A stretch of 64,000 bases of DNA. Origin: Ilumatobacteraceae bacterium (GTDB lineage: Bacteria > Actinomycetota > Acidimicrobiia > Acidimicrobiales > Ilumatobacteraceae). Every line of letters starts with the position of its first letter. Within the stretch, counting starts at the first letter, position 1. The position numbers were made by a program, and so were the translations under genes. The notes below the pieces were generated by a model. It did no database searches and was not told where the DNA came from. It was given only the letters and a program-made list of their open reading frames with translations. This document shows, one piece after another, positions 17,843 through 27,313 of this stretch. Where the stretch lies: the NCBI GenBank assembly GCA_033344875.1, contig JAWPMO010000001.1, positions 4,613,595-4,677,594 on the forward strand, given 5' to 3'.

Positions 17843-18733
17843 TCAGTCCGCGGGCGTGTGTGCGCCGAAGAAGCGGACGAACTCGCCCGCGAAGAAGTCG
17901 GCCAACACCTCGACGCCGACCTCGCTCGGATGGACCATGTCGTTGAACTCCACGCCCTCTCGGAGCGGTTCGAGGTCACGCGACAGGATGTGACCGACGT
18001 ACTCGATGCGCTCGAGTTCGGGGTCCAACTCGGCGAACTGTGACTCGGTCGCGGCGAGTCGCGGTTCGAGCTCGGGGTCGGCGAGCGATTCGGCGGAGTG
18101 GGGGATCACGTACAGATAGGCCGGGATCCCGGTGGCGACGATCGTGTCGACGAGGCTGCGGACGTCGTCGCGCAGCGCTGAGACGTCGGTCTCGGGACGG
18201 GGTTCGAGCACGCAGGCGTAGTAGGCGTGCGCCGGCGTGATGCCCGAACACTCCTCGTGCCCGTCCCAGCTCAGCCACGACGGGTTGAGGATGACGACCA
18301 GCCCGTCGGTGTTCCGTTCGGCCGCCTGCTCGACCCGGGCCTCGACCTCACCCGGGAGTGGCGCGATCTTGGTGTCGGCGACCACGACGAGGGGTCGATC
18401 GCCGAGCATCGGTGAGCGAGCCATCACCGCCGCCGGGACCGAGCGCCCGTCGAGGTCGAGATCGGATCCGCCGATCCAGGTGAGGTGGACGGCCTCGTCG
18501 AGTCGATCGGCCGGGGTGGTCGCCGTCGCCGGTTCGTCGACCCGTGTGACCGTCGGTGGCGCCGTGTCGGCTGCCGTCGTGGACGACGGGGCGGGCGTCG
18601 TCGCCGCGGCGGGTTCGACCCGTTCGTCGTCGGAGGCACCGCACCCGGCGAGCACCGAGGTGGTCAGCGCGATGGCGGCGACGGCACGTCGCGTGGAGCG
18701 GCCGGTCTCACGGGATGGGATCACCGGTACCAC
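17843..18733 (-). CDS. Lipoprotein with SGNH-hydrolase-like domain
   Basis: A 296-residue exported lipoprotein: lipobox SVLAGC near residue 31, then a Thr/Ala/Pro-rich linker to about 75. The rest starts HLTWIGGSDLDLDGRSVP and ends EFNDMVHPSEVGVEVLADFF. The GGSD at the front and the D-x-x-H in the final block resemble blocks I and V of SGNH/GDSL esterases, although the canonical GDS is replaced by GGSD, with Ser still present. ILNPSWLSWDGHEEC could be block III. The activity is not certain and the substrate is unknown. Confidence 0.65.
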   Translation of the reverse strand: MVPVIPSRETGRSTRRAVAAIALTTSVLAGCGASDDERVEPAAATTPAPSSTTAADTAPPTVTRVDEPATATTPADRLDEAVHLTWIGGSDLDLDGRSVPAAVMARSPMLGDRPLVVVADTKIAPLPGEVEARVEQAAERNTDGLVVILNPSWLSWDGHEECSGITPAHAYYACVLEPRPETDVSALRDDVRSLVDTIVATGIPAYLYVIPHSAESLADPELEPRLAATESQFAELDPELERIEYVGHILSRDLEPLREGVEFNDMVHPSEVGVEVLADFFAGEFVRFFGAHTPAD

Positions 18734-18787
18734 GGTACCGATCCGTCGCCGACCGCGGGCCGCGGGCGGTGCGGGGCGGTTCGGGCG

Positions 18788-19459
18788 TCAGAACAGCCGG
18801 AGTTCGTCGGGTGCCATGCCCCGGAGGTCGTCGTAGTCGACCTCGACCCAGCGGAAACCTCGACTCTCGGCGAGCACCTTGGCCTGCGGCTTGATGGACT
18901 GGGCCACGAACACGCCGCGGATTTCGCCGAGCGACGAATCGAGCTGCAGCCGCTCGATGTAGCGACCGAGCTGCTCGACGCCGTCGATGTCGCCGCGCCG
19001 CTTCACCTCCACGGCGACCACCGTGTCCTCGGGGTCGCGGCAGACGAGGTCGATGGGCCCGATCGCCGTCGGGTACTCGCGTCGGACCAGCGTGAGCCCG
19101 TCCTCGATCGCCTGCGGCGAGGCGGCGAGGAGCTCTTGGAGGTGCGCCTCGACGCCGTCCTTCTGGAGCCCGGGGTCATCGCCGAGTTCGTGGGCGCTGT
19201 CGGCGAGCACCTCGTGCAGCGTGATCGTCAGCGTCTCCTTCTTGTGGTTCGTCACGACCCACTGGTGCACGTCGTCGTCGTGCACCTCGGTGATGATGTT
19301 GGGCGCGTTCATCCAGTTGAGTGGCTTGTAGGCGCCGCCGTCGGCGTGGATTGCCACACATCCGTCGGCCTTGACCATGATCAGCCGGTTCGCTTCGGGG
19401 AGATGGGCGGCCAGCCGACCGGCGTAGTCGACGGAACAGCGGGCGATCACGAGACGCAC
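18788..19459 (-). CDS. nucS: Mismatch-specific endonuclease NucS/EndoMS
   Basis: A 223-residue protein with the N-terminal dimerisation beta-sandwich ([20 protein letters not shown]) and the C-terminal nuclease domain containing [29 protein letters not shown] and [17 protein letters not shown]. The D...E-x-K pattern is the PD-(D/E)XK active site. NucS makes double-strand breaks at G-T, T-T and G-G mismatches and replaces MutS/MutL in most actinobacteria and many archaea. Length and motifs are complete. Confidence 0.95.
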   Translation of the reverse strand: MRLVIARCSVDYAGRLAAHLPEANRLIMVKADGCVAIHADGGAYKPLNWMNAPNIITEVHDDDVHQWVVTNHKKETLTITLHEVLADSAHELGDDPGLQKDGVEAHLQELLAASPQAIEDGLTLVRREYPTAIGPIDLVCRDPEDTVVAVEVKRRGDIDGVEQLGRYIERLQLDSSLGEIRGVFVAQSIKPQAKVLAESRGFRWVEVDYDDLRGMAPDELRLF

Positions 19460-19475
19460 GGTGTGCGACCCTACC

Positions 19476-19624
19476 GATCGCGAGTTGTGCCTGGAGGATC
19501 AGCGGAGAGGTCGCTCCGCTCCTTTTCATTCCGCTGATCCCTCCCCGTATCCATTGGGAGGTCGAGCGGCCAGGTTCGGCAGAGCCTCACCTATCCGCTC
19601 GACCTCCAGGCACAACTCGTGATC
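19476..19624. repeat. Branched palindromic element between nucS and an AarF-kinase gene
   Basis: The outer arms 19476-19496 and 19604-19624 are inverted copies over 21 bp with one mismatch (GATCgCGAGTTGTGCCTGGAG). Inside are two more inverted repeats: GATCAGCGGA (19497-19506) with TCCGCTGATC (19530-19539), and GTCGAGCGG (19561-19569) with CCGCTCGAC (19595-19603). Together they give a three-stem, cloverleaf-like fold. The right arm overlaps the stop codon of the minus-strand kinase gene. A 20-base match to that arm recurs at 33637-33656. Confidence 0.75.
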
Positions 19625-21221
19625 AGCGGTGCTGTTCGACGTGGTGGCGCATGCGCTTCTGGATCAGCTCGCGGCGTGCCTGCAACTCGCGGTAGGTGAG
19701 GCTGTCGACGTCGGACTCGAGCCCGAAGCCGGCCTTGACCCCGTCGAAATCGAACTCGATGTCGGTCGAGGCGAGCCCGAGTTCGGTCGCGATCCGTTGC
19801 CCGTGGCGCTGGGCGAACATCATCGAGATGTTGGTGACCTCGGCGAGCAGGTCGAGGTCGGGTGCCAGGCGGGCGATCGCGCCGTCGAGGAACACCATGT
19901 TCTTGACGTACAGCATCAGCTCCTTGGGAAGCCGGGCGCCGTACCCGAGCAGCGCCTTCACGACCCGCTGCACCTCGTGCACCATCTCCTCACCGGTGAG
20001 CGTGGTCGGGTCGAGCGGCGGCCGGTCGAGGCCGAGGTCGACGATCACGGCGTCGAGGTCGGTGTCGCGGGGCAGGGCTCCCAGATCGCGCAGCGCCGCC
20101 AACTGGCCCTTGACGTCGTTGGTCGTGGCGCCGAGCATGAGGCGGAGGAAGGCGAGGCGGCGCTCTTGCGAGAGTCGTGCGACGATGCCGAAGTCGAGCA
20201 GTGCCGTGCGGCCGTCGGGGAGCACGAACAGGTTGCCGCCGTGCAGGTCGCCGTGGAAGACCCCGTGGATCATGGCGCCTTCCATGAAGGCGATCATCCC
20301 GGTCCGGATCACGGCTTCGGTGTCGATGCCGGCGTCCTGCATCCCGGCGACGTCGTCGAAGTTGAAGCCCGACAGCCGCTCCATGACCAGCACGCGTTTC
20401 GTTACGAGTTGCGGGTGTGGCCGCGGCACGACGTAGCCGTCCTGGCCCAGGTCGTGGATCACGGCGCCGACGTCGAGCATGTTGGCGGCCTCGAGCCGGA
20501 AGTCGAGTTCCTCGACGATCGTCTCCGCGAAGAGTTCGACCAGCGCCGGCGGGTTGGCGAGCGCGGCGACCGGGATCCTGCCGACGAGGTGCGGCGCGAT
20601 CCACGCCATCGCCCGTAGGTCGTTGTGGACGAGCTTGCCGACCGACGGACGCTGGACCTTGACCACGACGTCTTCACCCGTCCGGAGGCGGGCGGCGTGC
20701 ACCTGGGCGATCGACGCGGCGGCCAGCGGCTGTGTGTCGAAGTACTCGAACACGTCGTGCAGTCGGCAGCCGAGGTCCTGCTCGACCGTCAGCCGGACGG
20801 CGTCGAACGGCTCGGCCGGCACCTGGTCGCGGCACTTCTTGAACTCCTCGACCAGCTCCGGCGGGAACAGACCTTCACCGGAGGAGATGATCTGCCCGAG
20901 TTTGATGTAGCTCGGCCCGAGGGCCTCGGCGGCGAGCCGGAGACGCTGGGAGAGGTCGGCGCGGCTGGCCTCGGGCCCGGCGTACGCCCCTCGACGCTTG
21001 CGCCACCACCACGGGAGGATCGCCCGCGTGAGTCGGGCGACGACGACCGCCACCCGCCGCGCCGGCGGCCGTCGGGACGTGGCCGTGAGGCGTGGCACAT
21101 CGGTGCGAGCCTTCGCCCGGAGCCGGTCGACCGGCGGCATCCAACGGATCGCCGACCGATCGAGCACCCAGGGGGCCTGCTCCGAGAAGGCGGCCCAGCT
21201 GCGATCATCCGGTGAGGCCAT
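19623..21221 (-). CDS. AarF/ABC1/UbiB-family protein kinase-like protein
   Basis: A 532-residue member of the atypical kinase family. Motifs visible: SYIKLGQIISSGEGLFP (the K-x-G-Q family hallmark), QPLAAASIAQVHAARL (Ala-rich loop), VVVKVQRPSVG (catalytic Lys), HGVFHGDLHGGNLFVL and TALLDFGIV (catalytic and metal Asp). Relatives support quinone or isoprenoid-lipid metabolism by ATPase activity. ATG 21221 was chosen. A C-terminal hydrophobic hairpin is not obvious. A second family member lies at 30899-32272. Confidence 0.88.
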   Translation of the reverse strand: MASPDDRSWAAFSEQAPWVLDRSAIRWMPPVDRLRAKARTDVPRLTATSRRPPARRVAVVVARLTRAILPWWWRKRRGAYAGPEASRADLSQRLRLAAEALGPSYIKLGQIISSGEGLFPPELVEEFKKCRDQVPAEPFDAVRLTVEQDLGCRLHDVFEYFDTQPLAAASIAQVHAARLRTGEDVVVKVQRPSVGKLVHNDLRAMAWIAPHLVGRIPVAALANPPALVELFAETIVEELDFRLEAANMLDVGAVIHDLGQDGYVVPRPHPQLVTKRVLVMERLSGFNFDDVAGMQDAGIDTEAVIRTGMIAFMEGAMIHGVFHGDLHGGNLFVLPDGRTALLDFGIVARLSQERRLAFLRLMLGATTNDVKGQLAALRDLGALPRDTDLDAVIVDLGLDRPPLDPTTLTGEEMVHEVQRVVKALLGYGARLPKELMLYVKNMVFLDGAIARLAPDLDLLAEVTNISMMFAQRHGQRIATELGLASTDIEFDFDGVKAGFGLESDVDSLTYRELQARRELIQKRMRHHVEQHR

Positions 21222-21306
21222 GTCCACATGATGCCGCGGCCGACCGAGGAATCGGGCGCGTCCGGCGCCTGGCACAGGTCAGCGAGTACCGGTCAGGGGG
21301 GACGGA

Positions 21307-23274
21307 TCAGTGGGCGCCGTGGGCGCTGTCGCACAGGATCGACTCGCCCTCGGGGACCTGGCCGCCGGCGATGCCGTCGAGGGCGGCGAACGGCCCGCAC
21401 TCGTGCGGGGTGATCCACACGTGGATCATCGGCGCCAGCGTGCCGTCGACGAGCGGCGGGGGACACGGTGATCCGACCGGCTTGATTCCGGCGACCTTCG
21501 GGGCTTCGGGGTCGTCGGTGAAGCAGAGGTCGCCGTGGACGTGCCACTGCATGAGGGCGCCACCGAAGTCGGGGACCTCGTCGAGCGGGGTGGTGCTCGG
21601 CATCATGAACATCGCCGACACGAGCCGCTTCGAGCCGTCGGGCTGCGGCTCGAAGACGAGGCTCTCTGGGTAGTCCGGGTCGAGGACGACGTCGTCGTCG
21701 ATCCAATCCCACTGGATGTAGTGCTCGTGGCCGGTGGCGGCGTCACCGATCGACCGGAACCCGGCGGCCTCCACCGCGTCGAGATCGGCCCACTGCGGCA
21801 GGTCACGGACGGTGGCGGCGACGAGGTTCTCCGCGAACGCCTGCTGCTGGAGCGTGACCCCGTCGACGCCGCCCAGGTCGATCGGGAGTTCGGGGTCGTA
21901 CGGGACCGTCGCAGCGGCGTCGTGGCCGACGGTGCCGTGGTCGTCGTGGCTGCACTGGTCCATGCGGGCGCCGTCGCTGACGCTCGCCTGTCCGGCGCCG
22001 TGACCTTCGAGCGCGGCGAACGGACCACATGCGTGCGGAGCGATCCAGACGTGGACCATCGGGTTCTCGCCGCCGGCGTTCAGCGTGCCGGGTGGGCAGG
22101 TGCCACCGAACGATTCGAGCACGCCGACGACGACGGGCACGCCGTCGCTGTCGAGGCCCCAGCAGAGGTTGTCGTGGACGTGCCACTGCATGAGCGGGCC
22201 GGCGAAGTCGGTGAGTGTCGGGTCGTCGATCGGCGTCTCGGCCGCGATGAACATCGCCGAGACGAGGGTCCGGTCGTCGCCGTCGACCTGGTACACGAGC
22301 GATTCGGGCGCCGTCGGGTCGAGGAACTTGTCGTCGTTGATCAGGTCGGTGTTGATGTAGTGCTCGAACCCGGTGCTCGCGTCACCGATCGAGCGATATC
22401 CGAGCGCCGGGAGGTCGGTCACGTCGGCGAACCGGGGGAGGTCGCGGATGGTGTCGGCCGTGAGCTGTTCGGCCCGGGCGCGCTGCTCGTCGGTGACCCC
22501 CTCGACACCCGAGAAGTCGATCGGCTGGGACGGGTCCCACGGCCGCGGCCACGCACCGGTCTCGGCCAGGTACTGCGCATGCTCGTCGTCGGTGTGTGCC
22601 GAGTGGTCGACGTCGGCGTCCGGGTCGGCAACGTCGTGGTCGTCGGTCGAATGATCGCCGTGGTCACCGCTCGCCAGCGCCGGTGCGAGCGCTTCGACGA
22701 GGTCGTCGCCCTGGGCGATGTGATCGTGACCGTCGTCGTGTTCGTCGCCGGTGGCCGTGGTGCTGCCGTGATCGTGGGTGTCGCTCGATGCCTCGCCGTG
22801 GCTGCTGTGTTCGTGGGCGGTCGCGTCGGCGAGGCCGGGTACCGTCAGGACACCGACGAGGATGGCTGCGCTGCTGATCGCCCTCGGCGGCAGCGCCACG
22901 GAGCGTGAGCCGAGCGTCGACGCCGCGCCGGCGACGGCGACCAGTGCGAGCGTCGCTGCGATCGTGTCGGCGAGGCCCGGACGTTGGGCGACCTGCAGCC
23001 CGTCGATCCACGACACACCGGTCAATCGGGCCGCGGCCCAACCGAGCACGGCGGCGGCGTTCACACCGATCAGGGCGAGGGCGGCGCGGCGGTCACCACG
23101 GACGAATCCAACGACGGCAGCGGCGGCCTGCGCGATCGCCAGCGCGATGAACACGCGGGCGAGTCCGGTGGTGTCGGCGTGTACCCCGGCGGCGGTGGCA
23201 TGCAGGACAGCAGCTCCCGCTGACGCGATCGCCGGGATCGCCAGGCGATGGCCGACGGGCCACGTGTCGTCCAT
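21307..23274 (-). CDS. Membrane-anchored histidine-rich protein with a duplicated unknown domain
   Basis: A 655-residue protein I cannot assign to a known function. Residues 10-150 form about five hydrophobic segments. Residues 153-233 are extremely rich in His and Asp (HDHGSTTATGDEHDDGHDH and similar), a likely metal-binding linker. Then two homologous domains follow at about 247-441 and 460-651. Both contain RSIGDAxTGxEHYI, PESLV, LVSAMF, LMQWHVHxxLC, CPP, M(V/I)HVW(I)xPHxCGPFAAL. The many invariant His and Cys residues in pairs suggest metal binding or redox chemistry on the outside of the cell. No neighbour clearly belongs with it. Confidence 0.75.
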   Translation of the reverse strand: MDDTWPVGHRLAIPAIASAGAAVLHATAAGVHADTTGLARVFIALAIAQAAAAVVGFVRGDRRAALALIGVNAAAVLGWAAARLTGVSWIDGLQVAQRPGLADTIAATLALVAVAGAASTLGSRSVALPPRAISSAAILVGVLTVPGLADATAHEHSSHGEASSDTHDHGSTTATGDEHDDGHDHIAQGDDLVEALAPALASGDHGDHSTDDHDVADPDADVDHSAHTDDEHAQYLAETGAWPRPWDPSQPIDFSGVEGVTDEQRARAEQLTADTIRDLPRFADVTDLPALGYRSIGDASTGFEHYINTDLINDDKFLDPTAPESLVYQVDGDDRTLVSAMFIAAETPIDDPTLTDFAGPLMQWHVHDNLCWGLDSDGVPVVVGVLESFGGTCPPGTLNAGGENPMVHVWIAPHACGPFAALEGHGAGQASVSDGARMDQCSHDDHGTVGHDAAATVPYDPELPIDLGGVDGVTLQQQAFAENLVAATVRDLPQWADLDAVEAAGFRSIGDAATGHEHYIQWDWIDDDVVLDPDYPESLVFEPQPDGSKRLVSAMFMMPSTTPLDEVPDFGGALMQWHVHGDLCFTDDPEAPKVAGIKPVGSPCPPPLVDGTLAPMIHVWITPHECGPFAALDGIAGGQVPEGESILCDSAHGAH

Positions 23275-23327
23275 CGGGTCAGTCTACGAGGTGACCGGTT
23301 GACGACGCCGTCGGCGCTGCCCGGAGT

Positions 23328-24167
23328 TCAGAACGCCGGCGGTCGTTTGTCGCGCAGGGCGGCGACGCCCTCTCGGTACTCGGCCGTGCCCATCGCTTCG
23401 TCGAGCAGCACCTTGGAGTCGGCCACGGACGCCGCCGCGTCGTGACGATGGAGGTCCCGGTAGATCTGCGACTTGGTCACGGTGACCGCATTCGGGCCGA
23501 CGCTCGTCGCGAGCAGTTCCGCGTACGCCGTCGCGGCGGCGAGGGTCGCCTCGCCGTCGGGGAGCACCTCGTTCCAGAGGCCCCAGTCGGCGGTGTCGCC
23601 CACCGTGACAATGCGGCCGGAGAGCAGCAGGTCGTTCGAGCGGGTGACCCCCACGAGCCTCGGCAGGATCCAGCTCATCCCGTACTCGGCGGGCAGGCCG
23701 AGTTTGGGGGCGGCGGTGGTGAGCTTGGCGTCGGTGGCGCCGAATCGGAGGTCGCAGAACAGCGCGAGCGCGAGGCCGACGCCGGCGGCCGCGCCGTTGA
23801 CGGCGGCGATGATGGGGGTCCGGTATCCGAACATCCAGGCGAAATCGTCGTCGTACTCGGGGCGGCGACGGGCGCCGGGTGTCGCCGGCTCCGGCGGCAG
23901 ACCGGTGTCGTAGCCGCCCTGTTCGGCGTGTCGGGCGAGCGCCTCGCTGTCGCCGCCGACGCAGAACGCCGGGGGCGTGCCGGTGATCACCACGGCGCGC
24001 ACGTCGAGGTCGTCCTCGATCTGCTGCATCACCCAGCGGAACTCGGCGTGCATCCGCCCGGTCCACGCGTTGTGGCGGTGCGGACGGTCGAGGTGGACGG
24101 TGGCGACCCGTCCGGCGGTCGCGGAGCGGATCGACATGAGTTCCGTGTGGTCGTCGGTGCCGCTCAT
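23328..24167 (-). CDS. Enoyl-CoA hydratase/isomerase family protein
   Basis: A 279-residue crotonase-fold protein. Visible are VATVHLDRPHRHNAWTGRM at the N terminus, VVITGTPPAFCVGGD for the CoA/oxyanion-hole strand, IIAAVNGAAAGVGLALALFCD for the second oxyanion loop and KLGLPAEYGMSWILPRLVG with a Glu at the usual catalytic position. The precise acyl-CoA substrate cannot be told. Alternative start ATG lies ten codons in (MSIRSATAG). It is 19 bases from the CysQ-like gene on the same strand, so the two may share an mRNA. Confidence 0.88.
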   Translation of the reverse strand: MSGTDDHTELMSIRSATAGRVATVHLDRPHRHNAWTGRMHAEFRWVMQQIEDDLDVRAVVITGTPPAFCVGGDSEALARHAEQGGYDTGLPPEPATPGARRRPEYDDDFAWMFGYRTPIIAAVNGAAAGVGLALALFCDLRFGATDAKLTTAAPKLGLPAEYGMSWILPRLVGVTRSNDLLLSGRIVTVGDTADWGLWNEVLPDGEATLAAATAYAELLATSVGPNAVTVTKSQIYRDLHRHDAAASVADSKVLLDEAMGTAEYREGVAALRDKRPPAF

Positions 24168-24186
24168 CGTCGTGAGGTCCTGGCGA

Positions 24187-24960
24187 TCATCCCCACAAGG
24201 CCTCGAGAACCGGGCCGGCGAGTTCTTTGCGACAGATGATCAGGTCGGGAAGCCATGGGTCGCGAGCGTTGTACACGATCGGGCTGCCGTCCACTCGGCT
24301 GACGTGCAGCCCGGCGGCGAGGGCGACGGCGGCCGGGGCTGCCGAGTCCCACTGGTACATCCCGCCGTCGTGCACGTAGATGTCGGCCTCACCCATGACG
24401 ACTGCCATCGCCTTGGCCCCGGCCGAGCCGAGCCGGACCGCGTCGCACTCGAGGGCGTTGGCCACGATCACCGCCGCGTACGGCGCCCGGTAGCGGGAGG
24501 TGATGATGCGCGGCCGGTCGCGTTCGGGCGGGCGCAGGGTCGGCGCGGGGTCGGTGGCGAAGACGAGATCGACCGCCGGGAGCGACACCGCTCCCGCCAC
24601 GAAGTCGTAGCCGCCCCAGAGCGCCACGTGCACCGCCCAGTCGTGACGGCCCGGTTCGCCGTACTCGCGGGTGCCGTCGAGTGGATCGATGATCCAGACC
24701 CGGTCCGAGGTGAAGCGGCGGGGATCTTCGGCTGCTTCCTCGTCGAGGACGGCGTCGTCGGGCCGGTGGCGGCGCAGTTGCTCGGCGATGAATGCGTGGC
24801 CGACGGCGTCGCCGGTGTCCATGACCTCCCAGGCGCCGGCGCCGGACTCGAACATCTCGGTCCGTGTCGCCACCAGACGTCGACCCGCCTCGACGGCCAG
24901 CCGGATCGCCAGGTCGGCGTCGGTCTCGCCGGCGGGCGAGGTGGCAGGGTCGTTCGTCAC
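24187..24960 (-). CDS. cysQ: Inositol monophosphatase-family phosphatase, CysQ-like
   Basis: A 257-residue Mg-dependent phosphatase. Metal-site motifs are DEEAAED, WIIDPLDGTREYGEPG and the third motif GGMYQWDSAAPAAVALAAG. The REY after DPLDGT and the QWDSAAP text match the mycobacterial 3'(2'),5'-bisphosphate nucleotidase CysQ rather than inositol phosphatases. The likely role is removal of PAP formed in sulfate assimilation. The assignment among the subfamilies is moderate. Confidence 0.82.
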   Translation of the reverse strand: MTNDPATSPAGETDADLAIRLAVEAGRRLVATRTEMFESGAGAWEVMDTGDAVGHAFIAEQLRRHRPDDAVLDEEAAEDPRRFTSDRVWIIDPLDGTREYGEPGRHDWAVHVALWGGYDFVAGAVSLPAVDLVFATDPAPTLRPPERDRPRIITSRYRAPYAAVIVANALECDAVRLGSAGAKAMAVVMGEADIYVHDGGMYQWDSAAPAAVALAAGLHVSRVDGSPIVYNARDPWLPDLIICRKELAGPVLEALWG

Positions 24961-25003
24961 GGGCCACCAGTATGACCGCAGCCCCCACCATCACACCCAT
25001 GTG

Positions 25004-25018
25004 CGAACATGTGTTCGA
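25004..25018. promoter_or_regulatory. LexA (SOS) box at dinB
   Basis: CGAACATGTGTTCGA is a perfect inverted repeat of CGAAC and GTTCG around the core, matching the actinobacterial SOS box (TCGAAC-N4-GTTCGA) except for the first base. It ends on the first base of the preferred dinB start codon, so bound LexA would block initiation of transcription. Confidence 0.7.
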
Positions 25019-26229
25019 TGAGTCGAGTCCGAACGGGCACCGAGGCGACGATCCTGCACGCCGACCTCGATTCGTTCTACGCGTCGGTCGAGCAGCGTGA
25101 CCGGCCCGAGCTGCGGGGGCGCCCGGTCGTTGTCGGTGGCGGCATCGTGCTGGCGGCGAGCTACGAGGCGAAGCGGCTGGGAGTGTTCACCCCGATGGCC
25201 GAGCACCGGGCGCGGCGGCTGTGCCCCGACCTCGTCGTGGTGCCACCCCGCTTCGACGCGTACACCGAGGCCAGCCGTGCGGTCTTCGACGTGTTCCACG
25301 ACACGACGCCACTGGTCGAGGGCATGTCGATTGACGAGGCCTTCCTCGACGTCGCCGGCCTCCGACGCATTGCCGGTTCGCCCGCCGAGATCGCGGCGCG
25401 TTTGCGTCGCGACGTGGCCGAACGGGTCGGTCTACCGATCACCGTCGGTGTGGCCCGCACGAAGTTCCTCGCCAAGGTCGCCAGCGGGGTCGCCAAACCC
25501 GACGGCCTCCTCGTGGTCGACCCCGAGTTCGAACTCGAGTTCCTGCACCCGCTGCCGGTCGGTCGGCTCTGGGGCGTCGGGCCGGTGACCGAACGCAAAC
25601 TCCGCGATCGTGGGATCTTCACGGTCGGCGACGTGGCGCTGCTCGGCGAACCGCACCTGACGGCCATGCTCGGCCCGGGCTCGGGCCGTCACCTCCATGC
25701 GCTCGCCCACAATCGCGACCCGCGTCCGATCGACACGACGAAGCGGCGCGGCTCCATCGGCTCCCAGCAGGCCCTCGGCCGCGGGTCCAAGTCGCCGGCT
25801 GTCATCGAGGCGATGCTGCTGGGCATCGTCGACCGCGTGACCCGGCGCCTCCGCGCCGCCGGACGTCTGGGACGGACGATCACGCTCCGCTTCCGATACG
25901 ACGACTTCCAGCGCGCGACCCGCGCCAAGACGTTGGTGCATGCGACCGCCGCCACCGATCCGATCCAGGCGGTCGCGCTGTCGGTGCTCCGGGGCGAGCA
26001 CGACACGATCGCGGAACGTGGTCTGACGCTGATCGGCCTGTCGGTCGGCGGGCTCACCGACCGGTCGTGCGGGGCCGAGCAACTGCTGATCCCGTTCGGA
26101 CGGGCCGGTGGCTCCGAGCTCGACGGGGCGGTCGACTCGCTTCGCGAGCGGTTCGGCGCCGCGGTGCTGACCCGAGCGTCGTCGATCGGTCGTCGCACCG
26201 GGCTCGAGGTACCGAAGCTGCCCGACTGA
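25018..26229 (+). CDS. dinB: DNA polymerase IV (Y family)
   Basis: A 403-residue translesion polymerase. Palm and finger motifs: LHADLDSFYASVEQRD at the N terminus with the catalytic Asp, PVVVGGG, and the second catalytic motif GMSIDEAFLDVAG. A helix-hairpin-helix region (LWGVGPVTERKLRDRGI) and the little-finger domain follow. EQLLIPF near the C terminus is a plausible sliding-clamp binding motif. ATG 25018 is chosen because an earlier in-frame ATG (25009) lies inside the LexA box. SOS-controlled translesion synthesis is the inferred role. Confidence 0.95.
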   Translation: MSRVRTGTEATILHADLDSFYASVEQRDRPELRGRPVVVGGGIVLAASYEAKRLGVFTPMAEHRARRLCPDLVVVPPRFDAYTEASRAVFDVFHDTTPLVEGMSIDEAFLDVAGLRRIAGSPAEIAARLRRDVAERVGLPITVGVARTKFLAKVASGVAKPDGLLVVDPEFELEFLHPLPVGRLWGVGPVTERKLRDRGIFTVGDVALLGEPHLTAMLGPGSGRHLHALAHNRDPRPIDTTKRRGSIGSQQALGRGSKSPAVIEAMLLGIVDRVTRRLRAAGRLGRTITLRFRYDDFQRATRAKTLVHATAATDPIQAVALSVLRGEHDTIAERGLTLIGLSVGGLTDRSCGAEQLLIPFGRAGGSELDGAVDSLRERFGAAVLTRASSIGRRTGLEVPKLPD

Positions 26230-26301
26230 GGCGGCGGCCTGACGCTGGTCGATCGAATCGGGCGGTGGGGTCCGACTGGGCTTCGGCCTAACGTGGGCCT
26301 A

Positions 26302-27312
26302 ATGACGGCGATCGACGTAGAGGTGGAAGTCCTGCCGACCGACTGGCGTGAACAGGTCCGGGCCCTCGCCGACGAACGCGACGCGGTGATCCTGGCGCAC
26401 AACTACCAACTCCCCGAGATCCAAGACGTCGCCCACCACACCGGCGATTCACTGGGACTCTCCCGCCTCGCCGCGCAGGCCGAGCAGTCGACGATCGTGT
26501 TCTGCGGCGTCCACTTCATGGCCGAGACCGCCAAGATCCTCAGCTACGACAAGACCGTGCTGATTCCCGACGAGCGGGCCGGGTGCAGTCTGGCCGAGAC
26601 GGTCAACGCCGAGCAGCTCCGGGCCTGGAAGGCCGAGTACACGGTCGAAGGGCAACCGCCGCCGGTCGTCGTCAGCTACGTCAACACCACCGCCGCCGTC
26701 AAGGCCGAGACCGACATCTGCTGCACGTCGTCCAATGCGGTCGACGTAGTCGCCAGCATCCCGGCCGACCGCACGGTGCTGTTCGGCCCCGACCAGTTCC
26801 TCGGTGCTCACGTGCAACGCAGCCTGCAGCGCGAGAACATGCACATCTGGCTCGGCGAATGCCATGTGCATGCGGGCATCAACGGTGCCGAGCTCAAGGA
26901 GCAGGTCGCGGCTGACCCCGACGCCGAGCTGTTCATCCACCCCGAGTGCGGGTGTGCCACCAGCGCGCTGTACCTCGCCGAGGCGGGCGTCGTGCCCGAG
27001 GGTCGCACGAAGATCCTCTCGACGAGCGGCATGGTCGATCGTGCCCGTCGCACGGGTGCCAAGCGGGTCCTGGTGGCGACCGAGACCGGCATGCTGTACC
27101 CGCTGTCGAAGGCCGCCCCCGACACCGAGTTCGCCCCGGTGAACCGGGCCGCGGTGTGCAAGTACATGAAGATGATCACACCGGCGAAGCTGCTGGCGTC
27201 GCTGCGCGACGGCACCGACGTGGTCGACGTGCCGGCCGACATCGCCGATCGGGCGCGGGCGAGCGTGGAGCGGATGATCGAGATCGGCACGCCGTCACCC
27301 ACGGCCGAATGA
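26302..27312 (+). CDS. nadA: Quinolinate synthase
   Basis: A 336-residue 4Fe-4S enzyme that condenses iminoaspartate with dihydroxyacetone phosphate to quinolinate. Three triplicated-domain cluster ligands are visible in [25 protein letters not shown] and [12 protein letters not shown]. Other typical text is [20 protein letters not shown] and [15 protein letters not shown] 26302 ([10 protein letters not shown]) is chosen over GTG 26293. It opens the NAD biosynthesis operon nadA-nadB-nadC. Confidence 0.97.
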   Translation: MTAIDVEVEVLPTDWREQVRALADERDAVILAHNYQLPEIQDVAHHTGDSLGLSRLAAQAEQSTIVFCGVHFMAETAKILSYDKTVLIPDERAGCSLAETVNAEQLRAWKAEYTVEGQPPPVVVSYVNTTAAVKAETDICCTSSNAVDVVASIPADRTVLFGPDQFLGAHVQRSLQRENMHIWLGECHVHAGINGAELKEQVAADPDAELFIHPECGCATSALYLAEAGVVPEGRTKILSTSGMVDRARRTGAKRVLVATETGMLYPLSKAAPDTEFAPVNRAAVCKYMKMITPAKLLASLRDGTDVVDVPADIADRARASVERMIEIGTPSPTAE

Positions 27313-27313
27313 C

